NCBI RefSeq assembly: GCF_002007235.1
Contig: NZ_MUHW01000001.1
Coordinates: 248,001 to 312,000 of the forward strand
Origin: Oribacterium sp. C9
GTDB taxonomy: Bacteria > Bacillota > Clostridia > Lachnospirales > Lachnospiraceae
Direction: 5' to 3'
DNA length: 64,000 bases
The translations under genes were made by a program, and so were the position numbers. This document shows positions 26,365 through 36,674 of this stretch, one piece after another. Each line of letters opens with the position of its first letter. The stretch's first letter is position 1. The notes under the pieces were generated by a model. That model was not told where the DNA came from, searched no databases, and saw only the letters and a list, made by a program, of their open reading frames with translations.

Positions 26365-27291
26365 ATGGAAAAAGTTGTTGTTTTGATGTCAACCTATAAT
26401 GGAGAAAAGTATCTGAGGAACCAGATAGACAGTCTGATAGATCAGGAAGGCGTCGAAGTTGAGATATTGGTTAGAGATGATGGTTCTTCAGACGACACCA
26501 TAAAAATCCTTGAGGAATATAAGAAAAATAGATATGTAAAGCTGGAGTACTATCTGGGTAAAAACATGGGACCGGCAAGAAGCTTTCTGGATCTCATGAA
26601 GCATGCGCAGGAAGCAGATTACTATGCATTATGCGATCAGGATGATACATGGTTGCCTGATAAGCTGAAAATTGCAGTAGATTCTATAAAAAGGATTTAC
26701 AGCAAAGCTTTTTTGCATGAAATACCGGTATTATATTATGGTATGCCGAGATTTGCAGACAATGATGGAAATCTGTTGAAAGGACCTAAGGGGATATATG
26801 AAAAGTCGTTGGATTTCCCATCTTGTCTGATAAAAAGTAATTCTACAGGATGCACTATGGTATTCAACAGAAAACTGTTGGAAATTATAAACAGCAAAAC
26901 TCCGGGATCTATAACCATGCATGATGAGTGGCTGCATAAGGTGTGTCTGGCTTTAGGTGGACAGATTGTATATGATGAAGATGTACATATCTTATATAGG
27001 CAACATGGTGGAAACACCATAGGTGGACAGCTTTCCATCATGAAAGTGATAAAGAGATATCTTAAAACAATGTTCAGACCAGACTGCATAAGAAGCAAAT
27101 GTATAAGCTCTCTGGTAGAATGTTACGGACCTGAAATGGCGAAGAGAAATCTTGATTTGGCAAAGAAAGTCCAGCTTTATAAAACAGGATTTATCAATAA
27201 GTGGGACTTGATGCTTAATAAGGAAATAAGAACAGTGTATTTTAAAAGGAATCTTCTATTTAAACTTGCGGTTTTGTTTGGGATTTTTTAA
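26365..27291 (+). CDS. GT2 family glycosyltransferase
   Basis: The frame is open from a GTG at 26212, but the GT2 fold begins at the ATG at 26365 (MEKVVVLMSTYNGEKYL), giving 308 residues. Motifs: VRDDGSSDDT, CDQDDTWLPDKL (metal-binding DxD), then STGCTMVFNRKLL and LYRQHGGNT. This architecture is common among rhamnosyl-type transferases of Gram-positive polysaccharide clusters. It resembles the protein at 30655 closely enough to be a paralogue. It leads the run of transferases to 36.7 kb. The donor and acceptor are unknown. Confidence 0.88.
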   Translation: MEKVVVLMSTYNGEKYLRNQIDSLIDQEGVEVEILVRDDGSSDDTIKILEEYKKNRYVKLEYYLGKNMGPARSFLDLMKHAQEADYYALCDQDDTWLPDKLKIAVDSIKRIYSKAFLHEIPVLYYGMPRFADNDGNLLKGPKGIYEKSLDFPSCLIKSNSTGCTMVFNRKLLEIINSKTPGSITMHDEWLHKVCLALGGQIVYDEDVHILYRQHGGNTIGGQLSIMKVIKRYLKTMFRPDCIRSKCISSLVECYGPEMAKRNLDLAKKVQLYKTGFINKWDLMLNKEIRTVYFKRNLLFKLAVLFGIF

Positions 27292-27308
27292 CTTGAACTA
27301 AACAAATA

Positions 27309-28127
27309 ATGGATAAAAAAATGTTAAATGAGATAAGATCGAAAAAAGTATCGGTAATCATGCCGGCTTATAATGCGGCTGGTACCATACGAGCTTCAAT
27401 AGACAGTCTGATAAATCAGAGCTTTAATGATTGGGAGCTTTTGGTGATAGATGACTGTTCATCAGATGATACCGTGAAGGAAGTTGAAAAATTAATAGAA
27501 GAAACTAGCGGTTATGATATCAGGCTTATAAAGAACGAAGAGAACAGAGGAGTTGCCTATAGCAGAAATCATGGAATCGAACTCTCGAATGGGGAGTGGA
27601 TAGCGTTTTTGGATAGTGATGACATGTGGGAAAGAGACAAGCTTGAAAAGCAGATAAAACATGCAAAGGAGTTGGCGCTTAATGAGGGGCTCATTTTTAC
27701 AGGCTCTTCATTTATCTCTAAAGACAACAGAAGATTGGATTATATTCTTCATGTCCCTGAGATGATAGACAGAAAGTCGCTTCTTAAGCAGAACCTGATA
27801 TCCTGTTCATCAGTGCTTGTTAGCAGAAAACTGATCATGAAATATAAGTTTCCGGAAGGCATAAAGACTATACATGAAGATTTTGCAGTGTGGCTTGATG
27901 TGCTCAGAGAGATAAAAATCGCTTATGGTATAGATGAACCTCTTTTGATTTACAGAATTGCATCGGATTCTAAATCGGGTAAAAAATCAAAGGCTGCTGT
28001 GATGAACTGGAACACATATAAATATGTGGGATTAAGTGCTATAGAAAGAGTTTATTATATGCTTCACTACATTATAAATGGGATAATGAAGTGGGGGCAA
28101 ATAGGAAGGGCTGAAAAGTGGGAATAA
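27309..28127 (+). CDS. GT2 family glycosyltransferase
   Basis: A 272-residue GT-A enzyme: VSVIMPAYNAAGTIRASIDSLINQ, VIDDCSSDDT, FLDSDDMWE (DxD-type), and HEDFAVWLDVL for the catalytic ED region. It lies 17 bp after the previous gene and its stop overlaps the GTG start of the next by 10 bases. It should add one sugar of the repeat unit at the inner membrane face. The ribosome binding site is weak, suggesting coupling to the gene before. Confidence 0.88.
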   Translation: MDKKMLNEIRSKKVSVIMPAYNAAGTIRASIDSLINQSFNDWELLVIDDCSSDDTVKEVEKLIEETSGYDIRLIKNEENRGVAYSRNHGIELSNGEWIAFLDSDDMWERDKLEKQIKHAKELALNEGLIFTGSSFISKDNRRLDYILHVPEMIDRKSLLKQNLISCSSVLVSRKLIMKYKFPEGIKTIHEDFAVWLDVLREIKIAYGIDEPLLIYRIASDSKSGKKSKAAVMNWNTYKYVGLSAIERVYYMLHYIINGIMKWGQIGRAEKWE

Positions 28128-29107
28128 AAAGATTTCTCGGTACGAATAAGATAACGAAAGAATTATACAGGAAAATAAAGAAAAGCTATTATCGAAGGAA
28201 AAATTTCACCACCAAATATAGCTTTATAAACCGTTCCACAGGAAGTGATAAGTTATGTATAGTTCTGGCGGGATATAAGAATTATCTTATACCTTCAGTT
28301 ATGGGAAGGATAAAGAGATTTGCACCTAAAGATGTAGATATTTGCATCATTACTTCCGGAAAATGGTCGGAAGAGATAAATGAGTTGTGTGAAAGAAATC
28401 AGTGGTCCTATCTCAGTACAAAGAGAAATAATGTAGCTCTGGCTCAAAACATGGCCATAGACCTTCATAAGAAAGCGGATTATATTTATAAGCTTGATGA
28501 GGACATCTTCATTACCGAGGGTTACTTCGAAAGAATGCTGGAAGCTTATAAGGCTTGCGAGGAATCAACGGATTATAATGTAGGAGTATTGGCACCTATC
28601 CTCCCTATAAATGGATATGGACATGTTCAGGTGTTAAGAGAATACGGCTGTGAAGAGGTCTACAAATCTCTTTTCGGGAGTTTGAAAATTGCGGCAGGAC
28701 CTGACAGAAAGATAGAATCGAGTCCTGAACTTGCGAGATTTATGTGGGGAGAAGCGCTCGCTTTGGAGGGAAAAGAATATAGACTTCCAAGTATCGATGA
28801 GATGAACATCAGGTTCATGAATAAGGAACAGGAGATTGTGGCATGTCCCATCAGGTTTAGTATAGGTGCCATACTTTTCGAGAGGAAACTATGGGATGCC
28901 ATGGGCTTTTTTAGGGTCGAAAAAGGACCGGGAATGGGGGCGGACGAGGCTCAGATATGTGAGTACTGTATGCTTGAGTCAAAACCTGTAATGGTGAGTC
29001 ATAACATCCTCGTGGGGCACCTTGCTTTTGGAACACAGAATAAAGCAATGAAAGAGTACTACGAAAGTCATACTTCGTTATTCCTGCCACCAACATACAA
29101 AAGTTGA
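28118..29107 (+). CDS. Putative GT-A fold glycosyltransferase, divergent
   Basis: The GTG at 28118 overlaps the preceding stop and has GGAAGGG upstream. The 329-residue product is soluble, with CIVLAGYKNYLIPSV, TKRNNVALAQNMAID and YKLDEDIFITEGYF, where DED matches a metal-binding DxD. Later GADEAQICEYCM and VSHNILVGHLAFG resemble the C-terminal catalytic region of glycosyltransferases. No exact family is recognised; its position among GT2 genes supports a transferase. Confidence 0.7.
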   Translation: MGIKRFLGTNKITKELYRKIKKSYYRRKNFTTKYSFINRSTGSDKLCIVLAGYKNYLIPSVMGRIKRFAPKDVDICIITSGKWSEEINELCERNQWSYLSTKRNNVALAQNMAIDLHKKADYIYKLDEDIFITEGYFERMLEAYKACEESTDYNVGVLAPILPINGYGHVQVLREYGCEEVYKSLFGSLKIAAGPDRKIESSPELARFMWGEALALEGKEYRLPSIDEMNIRFMNKEQEIVACPIRFSIGAILFERKLWDAMGFFRVEKGPGMGADEAQICEYCMLESKPVMVSHNILVGHLAFGTQNKAMKEYYESHTSLFLPPTYKS

Positions 29108-29122
29108 AAAGAGCTTGGTAAC

Positions 29123-30568
29123 ATGGAGAAAAAGAGTATCAAAAAAAATTACATATATAATACGGCATATCAGGTACTGTTGCTTATAACTCCTCTTATC
29201 ACGACTCCATACTTAGCTCGTATTCTTGGGGCGGATGGAGTCGGAACTGTAAGTTTTGCTGAATCCGTGGTTTCATATTTCACTTTGTTTGCAACTCTTG
29301 GAATAAGTACATATGGACAAAGAGAAATCTCATACCATCAGGATGACAGGGAAAGACTTTCGGCGGTATTCTGGGAAACAAAGATATTACAGATTCTTAT
29401 AAGTGTCAGCGTTTTGGCTGCATATCTGATTTTTGCATTTACTCAAAATGATTGCGGACTTTATCTTATTCTTTCATTCAATATAATTGCAATAACGGCA
29501 GATGTTGTATGGCTGATTCAGGGAATGGAGGAATTCGGTAAGATAGTTTTTAGGAATGTTCTGTTTAAGGCGCTGGGGATAGTATATATTTTTGTTGCAG
29601 TCAGAACAAAAGCAGACATCCTGAAATATGTTTTCGGAAGTTCTTTTTTTCTTCTTCTCAGTAATATTTCATTGTGGCTTTATGTTCCTCGATATGTTGA
29701 TAGCCCAAAATGGAAGGAAATAAAACCATTCAGAAATATCAAGAGTGTATTTTCTTTATTTATTCCTACAATCGCAGTTCAGATATATACTGTTTTGGAT
29801 AAAACCATGATCGGACTTATCACGGGAAGTGAATTTGAGAACGGTTATTACGAGCAGGCAATCAGAATCTCAAAGATGGTCATGACTGTTGTTACTTCAT
29901 TGGGGACAGTCATGATTCCTCGTATAGGTTATTATTTCGGCAGAGGAGAAAATGAAAAGGTTCTTTTTTATCTGTACAGAGGGTATAGATTTGTCTGGTT
30001 TTTAGGGATTCCGCTTTGCTTTGGCCTTATAGGGACAGCACCGAATTTTGTTCCATGGTTCTTTGGAGATGGATATGTTAAAGTCGTTCCACTGTTGGGG
30101 ATACTCAGTTTTCTTATTTTAGCAATAGGAATCAATAATGTAACAGGAATGCAGTATTTTATACCAACGAAGAGGCAGAATTTACTGACTATTACAGTTA
30201 TTATAGGTGCAGTTGTGAATTTTTGCTCAAATGTTGTACTCATTCGAATTTTTCAGTCAATTGGAGCTGCAATTGCTTCGGTGGTTGCAGAAACAGTTAT
30301 AGCACTTTTACAGATAGCACTTGTAAGAAATGAAATATCTTTTTATAAGATCATGGTTTCAGGCTGCAATTACTTTATGGCTGGCGGAATCATGCTTGTG
30401 GCTCTGAAACTGACAGGTACATGGCTTACGTCTTCAGTCATAAACACTTTTATTATGGTTATGCTTGGCGCGATGGTATACTTTGCAGTTTTGCTGCTGA
30501 TCAGAGATAGTTTCTTTGTGGAGAATCTGAAGAGTGCTCTTAACAGAGTAAGAAGAGATAATAAATAA
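29123..30568 (+). CDS. Wzx-type polysaccharide repeat-unit flippase no. 1
   Basis: A 481-residue multi-pass protein of the MOP/PST exporter family with about 12-14 hydrophobic segments. The N-terminus KKNYIYNTAYQVLLLITPLITTPYLARILG followed by GVGTVSFAESVVSYF is typical of Wzx/RfbX, as are FIPTIAVQIYTVLDKTMIG and EQAIRISKMVM. It moves the undecaprenyl-linked unit to the outer face. It should pair with the polymerase candidates at 32602/33966 and PGT no. 2 at 35307 in the same region. Confidence 0.93.
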   Translation: MEKKSIKKNYIYNTAYQVLLLITPLITTPYLARILGADGVGTVSFAESVVSYFTLFATLGISTYGQREISYHQDDRERLSAVFWETKILQILISVSVLAAYLIFAFTQNDCGLYLILSFNIIAITADVVWLIQGMEEFGKIVFRNVLFKALGIVYIFVAVRTKADILKYVFGSSFFLLLSNISLWLYVPRYVDSPKWKEIKPFRNIKSVFSLFIPTIAVQIYTVLDKTMIGLITGSEFENGYYEQAIRISKMVMTVVTSLGTVMIPRIGYYFGRGENEKVLFYLYRGYRFVWFLGIPLCFGLIGTAPNFVPWFFGDGYVKVVPLLGILSFLILAIGINNVTGMQYFIPTKRQNLLTITVIIGAVVNFCSNVVLIRIFQSIGAAIASVVAETVIALLQIALVRNEISFYKIMVSGCNYFMAGGIMLVALKLTGTWLTSSVINTFIMVMLGAMVYFAVLLLIRDSFFVENLKSALNRVRRDNK

Positions 30569-30654
30569 AATAATATAACAAGTGGTGAATAGCCAAAACA
30601 TATTACTATATATTTGATGGGTTAAGAAAAAAGTTAAAGGCATTGGGGAAAAAG

Positions 30655-31614
30655 ATGATTGCAATACTGCTTGCTTCATATAACGGTGAAAAATATATAG
30701 AAGAACAAATACTAAGTATCATAAATCAGATGGATCAGGTGGATGAAGCATGTAAAATATTTATTCACGATGATGGTTCGTCTGATGGTACAACCGAAAT
30801 CATAAGCAAATTAGAGAAATGCTATCCTGACAGGATAAATGTACTTGAAGCTCCTCCTTGCGGTGGAAGTACAAAGAACTTCATGTTTATGCTGGAAAAG
30901 GTAGAGGCAGACTACTATATGTTCGCGGACCAGGATGACGTCTGGTTGGATACAAAAATAAAAAAACAATTCGAAGAGATAAAAAGAATGGAAATAGAAA
31001 AAAGCGTGGAATATCCGCTGATGGTCTTTTCGGATATGAAGGTGGTTGCTGAATCATTGGAAACAATAAATGAGTCTTTTTACACCTATTCAAACCTGAA
31101 TCCTTATAGATCTAAACTGAACGAACTCATACTGGAAAATGTTGTTTCCGGATGTTGCATGTTGTTTAACAGAAGTCTAAGAAATCTCGCTATCATGTAT
31201 ACTGATATAAACAAAATAAAATGGCATGACTGGTGGATCACAGAAGTGGCTTCAGCGGTGGACGAGTCAAATGGGAATATCGTTTATATCGATGAACCGC
31301 TTATGCTGTACAGGCAGCATGGTTATAACTCAGTAGGAGCGATTGACGATCTGAATTCTGTCCGAATTAAGAAAAAACTTAAGATGGTCATAGGTGGAGA
31401 ACAGTCAAAAGAAACCAGAATATACATCCGGGAAGCGATAGATCAAGTGAAACAGCTGGATAATCTAGGAAATGTTATTACTTCAAACGCCTGTGATATA
31501 ATAAGATATCTGAAAAAATTTGATGCTCAAAGTAAAATACAAAAGATCATCAGTTTTAGAAAATACAAAATCTCGAGGGACAAAAGAAATATATGGATGA
31601 TGTTGCATCTTTAA
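30655..31614 (+). CDS. GT2 family glycosyltransferase
   Basis: Start placed at the ATG at 30655 with GGGGAA upstream; the in-frame TTG at 30643 is less likely. Motifs: IAILLASYNGEKYIEEQ, IHDDGSSDGTTE, FADQDDVWLDTKI, SGCCMLFNRSLR and LYRQHGYNS. It is a paralogue of the 26365 protein, with the same order of motifs and the C-terminal RQHG element, so both may transfer related sugars such as 6-deoxyhexoses; that is a guess. It overlaps the next gene by 22 bases. Confidence 0.87.
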   Translation: MIAILLASYNGEKYIEEQILSIINQMDQVDEACKIFIHDDGSSDGTTEIISKLEKCYPDRINVLEAPPCGGSTKNFMFMLEKVEADYYMFADQDDVWLDTKIKKQFEEIKRMEIEKSVEYPLMVFSDMKVVAESLETINESFYTYSNLNPYRSKLNELILENVVSGCCMLFNRSLRNLAIMYTDINKIKWHDWWITEVASAVDESNGNIVYIDEPLMLYRQHGYNSVGAIDDLNSVRIKKKLKMVIGGEQSKETRIYIREAIDQVKQLDNLGNVITSNACDIIRYLKKFDAQSKIQKIISFRKYKISRDKRNIWMMLHL

Positions 31615-32612
31615 GCGATAAGGTACTGACTATATCTGTTGCGGCATACAATGTTGAAAAAACAATAGAAGAGACTCTGGATTCATTGGTTGTGGGAGTT
31701 CCGGATGAAATCCTGCACAAAATAGAGATCATAGTTGTAAATGACGGATCACAGGATGGGACATCTGATGCTGTAAAAAAATACGCCGAGAGATACCCGG
31801 AGTCGGTAAGGATTTACGACAAAGAAAATGCCGGCTGGGGTTCTACAGTCAATACTTCCATAAAGCTCGCAAGAGGAAAATACCTGAAGCTTCTGGATGG
31901 TGATGATTGGTTTTTGACAGAAAACATACCAGAATTTGTACATTTTTTGGAGGGTGCCGAGGCTGATCTCGTGATGTCTCCTTATATTAAGCGATATCCG
32001 GATGAAGAGCTACAGGAAAATAATCATAGGCTAATAGGTAAGGAATTCTCTAGAATAGAAAGACTTGATCCTGAAGAGGATATCTTCATGCATGAGCTTG
32101 CGGTGCGAACTGACAGGCTTCGTTCGGGAGGGGTTAAAATAGCCGAAAAATGTTTTTATACGGACAATGAATTTGCTTTTGAAGCTATAAGGTGTTCCGA
32201 TACTGTCCAGAGATATGAGAAGCCTGTATATGTATATCGATTGGGGAATGCAGAGCAGAGCGTAGGACTGAATGGAATAAAAAAGCATTATCATGATACG
32301 GTGGTGGTTGCAGAAAGAATATATGACAGCTTTCAAAAGTATGAAATGGAAAGCAGATGTTCAGATGTAAAGGTTGATCTTCTGAAGAGGAAAATACTGC
32401 TTATTACAGATGCACTTTATGTTTCTTATCTTTTGATGGATTCCTGGGAAACAAAGAAAGAATTGATGGAATTTGACTGTAAGATCAAGGGCAGATATGG
32501 AAGAGTGTACGAGCTTACAAATGCGACGAAAAAGATAAAGCTGCTCAGATTATCAGGATTTATGTTGTATGGATTTATGGCGAGGAAGGTTAAACAGAGG
32601 TATGGCGGGTAA
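31593..32612 (+). CDS. GT2 family glycosyltransferase
   Basis: A 339-residue protein with LTISVAAYNVEKTIEETLDSL, IVVNDGSQDGTSD, ENAGWGSTVNTSIKLARG and LLDGDDWF. The AGWGSTVN element marks the group of capsule GT2 enzymes seen in clostridial and streptococcal loci. The start lies inside the 3' end of the previous gene, preceded by GAGGG, implying translational coupling. The sugar specificity is unknown. Confidence 0.87.
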   Translation: MDDVASLSDKVLTISVAAYNVEKTIEETLDSLVVGVPDEILHKIEIIVVNDGSQDGTSDAVKKYAERYPESVRIYDKENAGWGSTVNTSIKLARGKYLKLLDGDDWFLTENIPEFVHFLEGAEADLVMSPYIKRYPDEELQENNHRLIGKEFSRIERLDPEEDIFMHELAVRTDRLRSGGVKIAEKCFYTDNEFAFEAIRCSDTVQRYEKPVYVYRLGNAEQSVGLNGIKKHYHDTVVVAERIYDSFQKYEMESRCSDVKVDLLKRKILLITDALYVSYLLMDSWETKKELMEFDCKIKGRYGRVYELTNATKKIKLLRLSGFMLYGFMARKVKQRYGG

Positions 32613-33849
32613 AATTTTTGATTGGTATCTAAATTTTGACAGAAAGAGAATATATACTCCGCTATATTACTTAGCTATGATTATATATTTCCCTTTGATG
32701 CTTATTTCTATATCTTATTTTCAACCACAGCTGGGTGAACAGGGGATAAAGGTGGTTCATTATACACGAATACTTGCATACCTTATATTTCTTTTGATTG
32801 TAGGGGATGGAGTTGCAAAAAGTTCTTTGAAAGAAATGTGTAAAAAGAAGTTTCCGCCGATGTCGCAGATAATACTGGTAGGAATGCTTGCGGTTTCAAT
32901 TATAAGTGCCTACTTTTCCAGAAAAAGTGAAGCTTTCGTTATCATGCTGATAATAGCAGCTACCGTAGAGGTAAAGCCGGATACAAAGAAGCTGTTTATG
33001 CTTATTGCAGGTATTCAGTTCTGTTCGATCATTTTTTTCTGGTATCTTTCTATGGAGGGTATTTTACCAAACGAAATTAGGGATTTAGACAGGGGCATTT
33101 TAGGAAGGCATTCTTTTGGATTTGCTTATGTGACTTTTCCACCTATGCTTATGCTGTTTATAACTATGGAATATATATATGCCAGAGGCGTTGAAACGGT
33201 TACTTTGACAGAGATGGGGATTCTGGGAGTGATAAATTACATATTATTCCGTTATTGTGTTTCCAGAAACAGTGTAATTATAGCTGGTGTCTATCTGATG
33301 AGTGTATTCCTTTATAAATATCTAAGTGTCATCATAGATAAGCTGATGGCTCTCGGTATGAAAATATATGGGATGCTGATAGCAGTCTTACTGGCAGTAT
33401 CATTTTTGGGACCCGGGCTCTATGTGAAATACTGGAAAGGAGATGTTTCTGAGGAACTTGGGACCTTAACGGCCAGATTGTGGCTCTCATATAGTGCAAT
33501 GCAGAGATATAATGTGTTTACACTGTTTGGGCAGAAAATCGAATGGGAAGCGCCACTTCTAGGAGAGAATAAAGGAGACTATATCTTTGTTGATAATGCG
33601 TACCTTCATTTGCTTCTGGATTTTGGGGTGGTTTTTTTTGTAGTAGTAATTCTTATATATTTATTTATCATAGATACTTTTAAGGTTAAGAACGAATATA
33701 TCAATTGCATAATGATGATACTGATTTTAGTTCTTGCTGTAGTTGATCCTCGTCTTTGGGTACTAGTATTTAATCCGTTTCCTTTGCTACTCTCCATCGG
33801 ATATGAAGATATGATAATTAAGATGACATTACGCCGGAAGAAAAAGTAG
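32602..33849 (+). CDS. Wzy-like polymerase candidate (tandem copy A)
   Basis: A membrane protein of about 415 residues with about 10 hydrophobic segments. The start is uncertain: ATG 32602 (GAGGAAGG twelve bases upstream) or ATG 32569. It has no strong family signature. The RHSFGFAYVTFPPML motif in a loop, and the late DNAYLHLLLDFGVVFF segment, occur in matching form in the next protein (RHTFGFGYP, DNVYMSLLLRYGVLF). This layout, beside Wzx and a PGT, fits O-antigen/capsule polymerases. Confidence 0.7.
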   Translation: MAGKIFDWYLNFDRKRIYTPLYYLAMIIYFPLMLISISYFQPQLGEQGIKVVHYTRILAYLIFLLIVGDGVAKSSLKEMCKKKFPPMSQIILVGMLAVSIISAYFSRKSEAFVIMLIIAATVEVKPDTKKLFMLIAGIQFCSIIFFWYLSMEGILPNEIRDLDRGILGRHSFGFAYVTFPPMLMLFITMEYIYARGVETVTLTEMGILGVINYILFRYCVSRNSVIIAGVYLMSVFLYKYLSVIIDKLMALGMKIYGMLIAVLLAVSFLGPGLYVKYWKGDVSEELGTLTARLWLSYSAMQRYNVFTLFGQKIEWEAPLLGENKGDYIFVDNAYLHLLLDFGVVFFVVVILIYLFIIDTFKVKNEYINCIMMILILVLAVVDPRLWVLVFNPFPLLLSIGYEDMIIKMTLRRKKK

Positions 33850-33965
33850 TGAAAGTCAAACGAGTTATATTAAAGAGAGTAATCTATAAAAATCCATAGA
33901 TGTTGAAATGTGGATATGAAATAATATGAGGAAAAGGGTGGGGGATAACCCTGAAAATAGAAACG

Positions 33966-35201
33966 ATGGATGATAGGATGGATAAAACTTCATTTATAAA
34001 TATGAAAGACAGTATACGGAGTAATATGGTCGGGATTACAGAGTATATGTATTATATGGCTCTTATAATATATGTTGTGCTCAGTATGATATCATCATCG
34101 ATGGTTATGAATTTTTTTAGACCGAAAGTTTTTGTACTGATTATGTCAGGTATGCTTGGGATACTTGCTCTCTGTGAAGCACTGACTTTTCTGTTTATCA
34201 AAAGATATGGAATACGAGAAATCATAGGACTCGGAGTATGCCTTTTCTTTTGGTACATAGCGGAGAAAAATGATTCATCGGTTATGCTCTGTTCTTATTT
34301 CATCATATTTTGTGGAAGGAATATCGATTTACAAAAGAGATATAAGATAATCGTTCCGTTGATGATCCTGGTGATCTTTGGCGTGATGTGGGCTGCAAAT
34401 GAAGGCTACATCTTACAGTATACCATGGCGGAAGAAGGGGTATACAGGCATACCTTTGGGTTTGGGTACCCGCTTGTATTGCCGTGCTATATCTTGAACA
34501 TCGCTTCAATGATTGCCGTAACGAGAAAGGAGAAAGCATCCTGGACAGAGATAGCTGTAGTCTTTTTGGTCGCAGCTACATTTTACAGATGGTGTAAAGC
34601 GGATCTATCTTTCGGTGTCACAGTGATGGTGGCAATGCTTATACTTATAGTAAAAGCATTGCCAAAGATCATTACATCAGATTTCGTTTTGTGGAGAATC
34701 GTGGATAAGATTCTGATTATAATATTTCCACTATTCTTTTTGCTCAGTTTATGGATCTCACTGATATATGATCCTTCTGTTAAATGGATGAGTACTTTGG
34801 ATGAAATTTGCAGAGGAAGACTGTCGCTACCGCATAATGCGATAAATACATACGGAGCAAGACTTCTAGGACAGAGAATCGGATTTGTCGGTATGGGATT
34901 AGGTTTAGATGGAGAATCTGTAACAAATGGGGCATATAATTATGTTGATAATGTATATATGTCATTACTCTTGCGCTATGGAGTGCTTTTTTCTATCATA
35001 GCTTTGGGGCTGCTTACGGTGACCATGTACTTCTGCTATCAGAAAAAGATGAGAATATGGCTTTGGGTGTTATCGCTGTGGGCGCTTCATGGACTGTTTG
35101 AAGACAAAATGCATTTTCCGTATTATAATTCGCTTCTTTTGATAGTAGGACAGGCGATACAGAATGTGGATTTACGTTTAGATAAATTCAGGAAGCACTG
35201 A
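33966..35201 (+). CDS. Wzy-like polymerase candidate (tandem copy B)
   Basis: A 411-residue multi-pass protein, distantly related to the preceding one (shared RH-S/T-FGF and DN-Y-LLL-GV motifs in the same relative places). It could be the polymerase for this module, or one of the pair could be a ligase or a decaying duplicate. The ATG at 33966 has no clear ribosome binding site; another in-frame ATG lies at 33978. Confidence 0.68.
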   Translation: MDDRMDKTSFINMKDSIRSNMVGITEYMYYMALIIYVVLSMISSSMVMNFFRPKVFVLIMSGMLGILALCEALTFLFIKRYGIREIIGLGVCLFFWYIAEKNDSSVMLCSYFIIFCGRNIDLQKRYKIIVPLMILVIFGVMWAANEGYILQYTMAEEGVYRHTFGFGYPLVLPCYILNIASMIAVTRKEKASWTEIAVVFLVAATFYRWCKADLSFGVTVMVAMLILIVKALPKIITSDFVLWRIVDKILIIIFPLFFLLSLWISLIYDPSVKWMSTLDEICRGRLSLPHNAINTYGARLLGQRIGFVGMGLGLDGESVTNGAYNYVDNVYMSLLLRYGVLFSIIALGLLTVTMYFCYQKKMRIWLWVLSLWALHGLFEDKMHFPYYNSLLLIVGQAIQNVDLRLDKFRKH

Positions 35202-35306
35202 TTTCGTGCCGAAGTGAATTTTATCCATGATACAATTTGCAGAATGCCGGAAATTGTAAATAAGGCAGAATTTAATGAACGAGTAAGGGAATGATGATAA
35301 TCCTCT

Positions 35307-36674
35307 ATGACGAAAAAAGATAGAATAAAGAGAATAATAAAAAATATTTATACAGTGGTGAGTCTAGTCATAGCATTTATGACATCAGCTGCGATCTGGT
35401 ACTGGAATGTTTCACCCGGATGGAGTGAGGGCTTTTTTGGCTTGAGAACCCTCGTTATGGTCGGAATACTGTTTTGCATTGTATATTTCTTTTTTTCTAA
35501 GATGTATAATGCTCATAAGATAGGTCTCTATAGATTGCAGGAGCTGGGATTTTCACAGATGCTGGCTTATAGCATCGGAGATTTCGCTCTGTTTGTGGCA
35601 ACATTTTTCTGGTTTCATAATTTCAGCCGCATCAGTTTAAGGTTCTTTTTGTTGGGCTTTTTTCTGCAGTTAATCCCGATACTGTTCGTTACGTTTGTTT
35701 TCAACAGGCTGTATGCCAGATACGATGAACCGAGAAAAATTCTTATAGTATATGGATCTCAGGACTATAAGAGGCTCCTTGAAAAGATGAAAGCAAAACA
35801 CAGACGGTATGAGATTCTGGATACATTTCATGAATCAACGGATATCCATAGGATTTTTGATGTGCTTTCAAAGTGTAAGGATGTTTATCTCTGTGATGTA
35901 TCAAAAGAAATAAAAGAGAGTATCATGCTTTTCTGTGATGCTAATCATAAAGATGTTCATTTCTCTGTAGATATTTCGGAACTCCTTACTTTCAGCAGCG
36001 AAGTGTCACATACCTTTGACACACCGTTTTTTAGAAACAAGAAGACACCGGAAGCATGGTATTATGTAGGTGTAAAGAGAACTGCGGATGTAGTTATAGC
36101 GCTTTCAGCTATTATTATACTGTCTCCGATATTAATAGTGACTGGAATTCTTATAAAAATGTATGACGGGGGTCCTGTGTTATACAGTCAGAAAAGACTG
36201 ACTAAGGACGGGAGAGTCTTTTCTATATATAAATTCAGAAGTATGAGAGTCGATTCTGAGAAAAATGGCGCGAGACTTGCGAGCGTTAATGACGACAGAA
36301 TAACTCCTGTTGGCAGAATCATAAGAAAATTAAGAATCGATGAGCTTCCACAACTTTTTAATATTTTAAAAGACGATATGTCTGTGGTTGGACCTAGACC
36401 GGAAAGACCAGAGATAGCAGAGCAGTATGAAATGGAGATACCTGAGTTTGGACTGAGACTTAAGGTTAAGGCTGGGCTTACCGGCTATGCTCAGGTCTAT
36501 GGAAAATACAATACAACACCACTTGATAAGCTTAAACTGGATCTAATATATATTTCACAACGTTCGGTGCTTTTTGATCTTAGGATACTATTCTATACTG
36601 TGAAGATCATATTCATTCCGGAAAGTACTGAAGGAATTGGTGAAGGTCAGACTACGGCGTTGAGAAAAGGTTAA
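35307..36674 (+). CDS. Polyprenyl glycosylphosphotransferase no. 2
   Basis: A 455-residue membrane enzyme: N-terminal hydrophobic helices, a middle nucleotide-binding-like domain (KILIVYGSQDYKRLLEKM), and a catalytic C-terminus with KRTADVVIALSAIIILSPI, YKFRSMRVD, RIDELPQLFNILKDD, SVVGPRPERPE and GLTGYAQVYGKYN. The last motif and the LDLIYISQRS end distinguish it from the other two in the window, suggesting a different sugar. Initiation enzymes usually lie at the start of a cluster; this one closes its module. It is followed by the relic-containing gap. Confidence 0.92.
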   Translation: MTKKDRIKRIIKNIYTVVSLVIAFMTSAAIWYWNVSPGWSEGFFGLRTLVMVGILFCIVYFFFSKMYNAHKIGLYRLQELGFSQMLAYSIGDFALFVATFFWFHNFSRISLRFFLLGFFLQLIPILFVTFVFNRLYARYDEPRKILIVYGSQDYKRLLEKMKAKHRRYEILDTFHESTDIHRIFDVLSKCKDVYLCDVSKEIKESIMLFCDANHKDVHFSVDISELLTFSSEVSHTFDTPFFRNKKTPEAWYYVGVKRTADVVIALSAIIILSPILIVTGILIKMYDGGPVLYSQKRLTKDGRVFSIYKFRSMRVDSEKNGARLASVNDDRITPVGRIIRKLRIDELPQLFNILKDDMSVVGPRPERPEIAEQYEMEIPEFGLRLKVKAGLTGYAQVYGKYNTTPLDKLKLDLIYISQRSVLFDLRILFYTVKIIFIPESTEGIGEGQTTALRKG

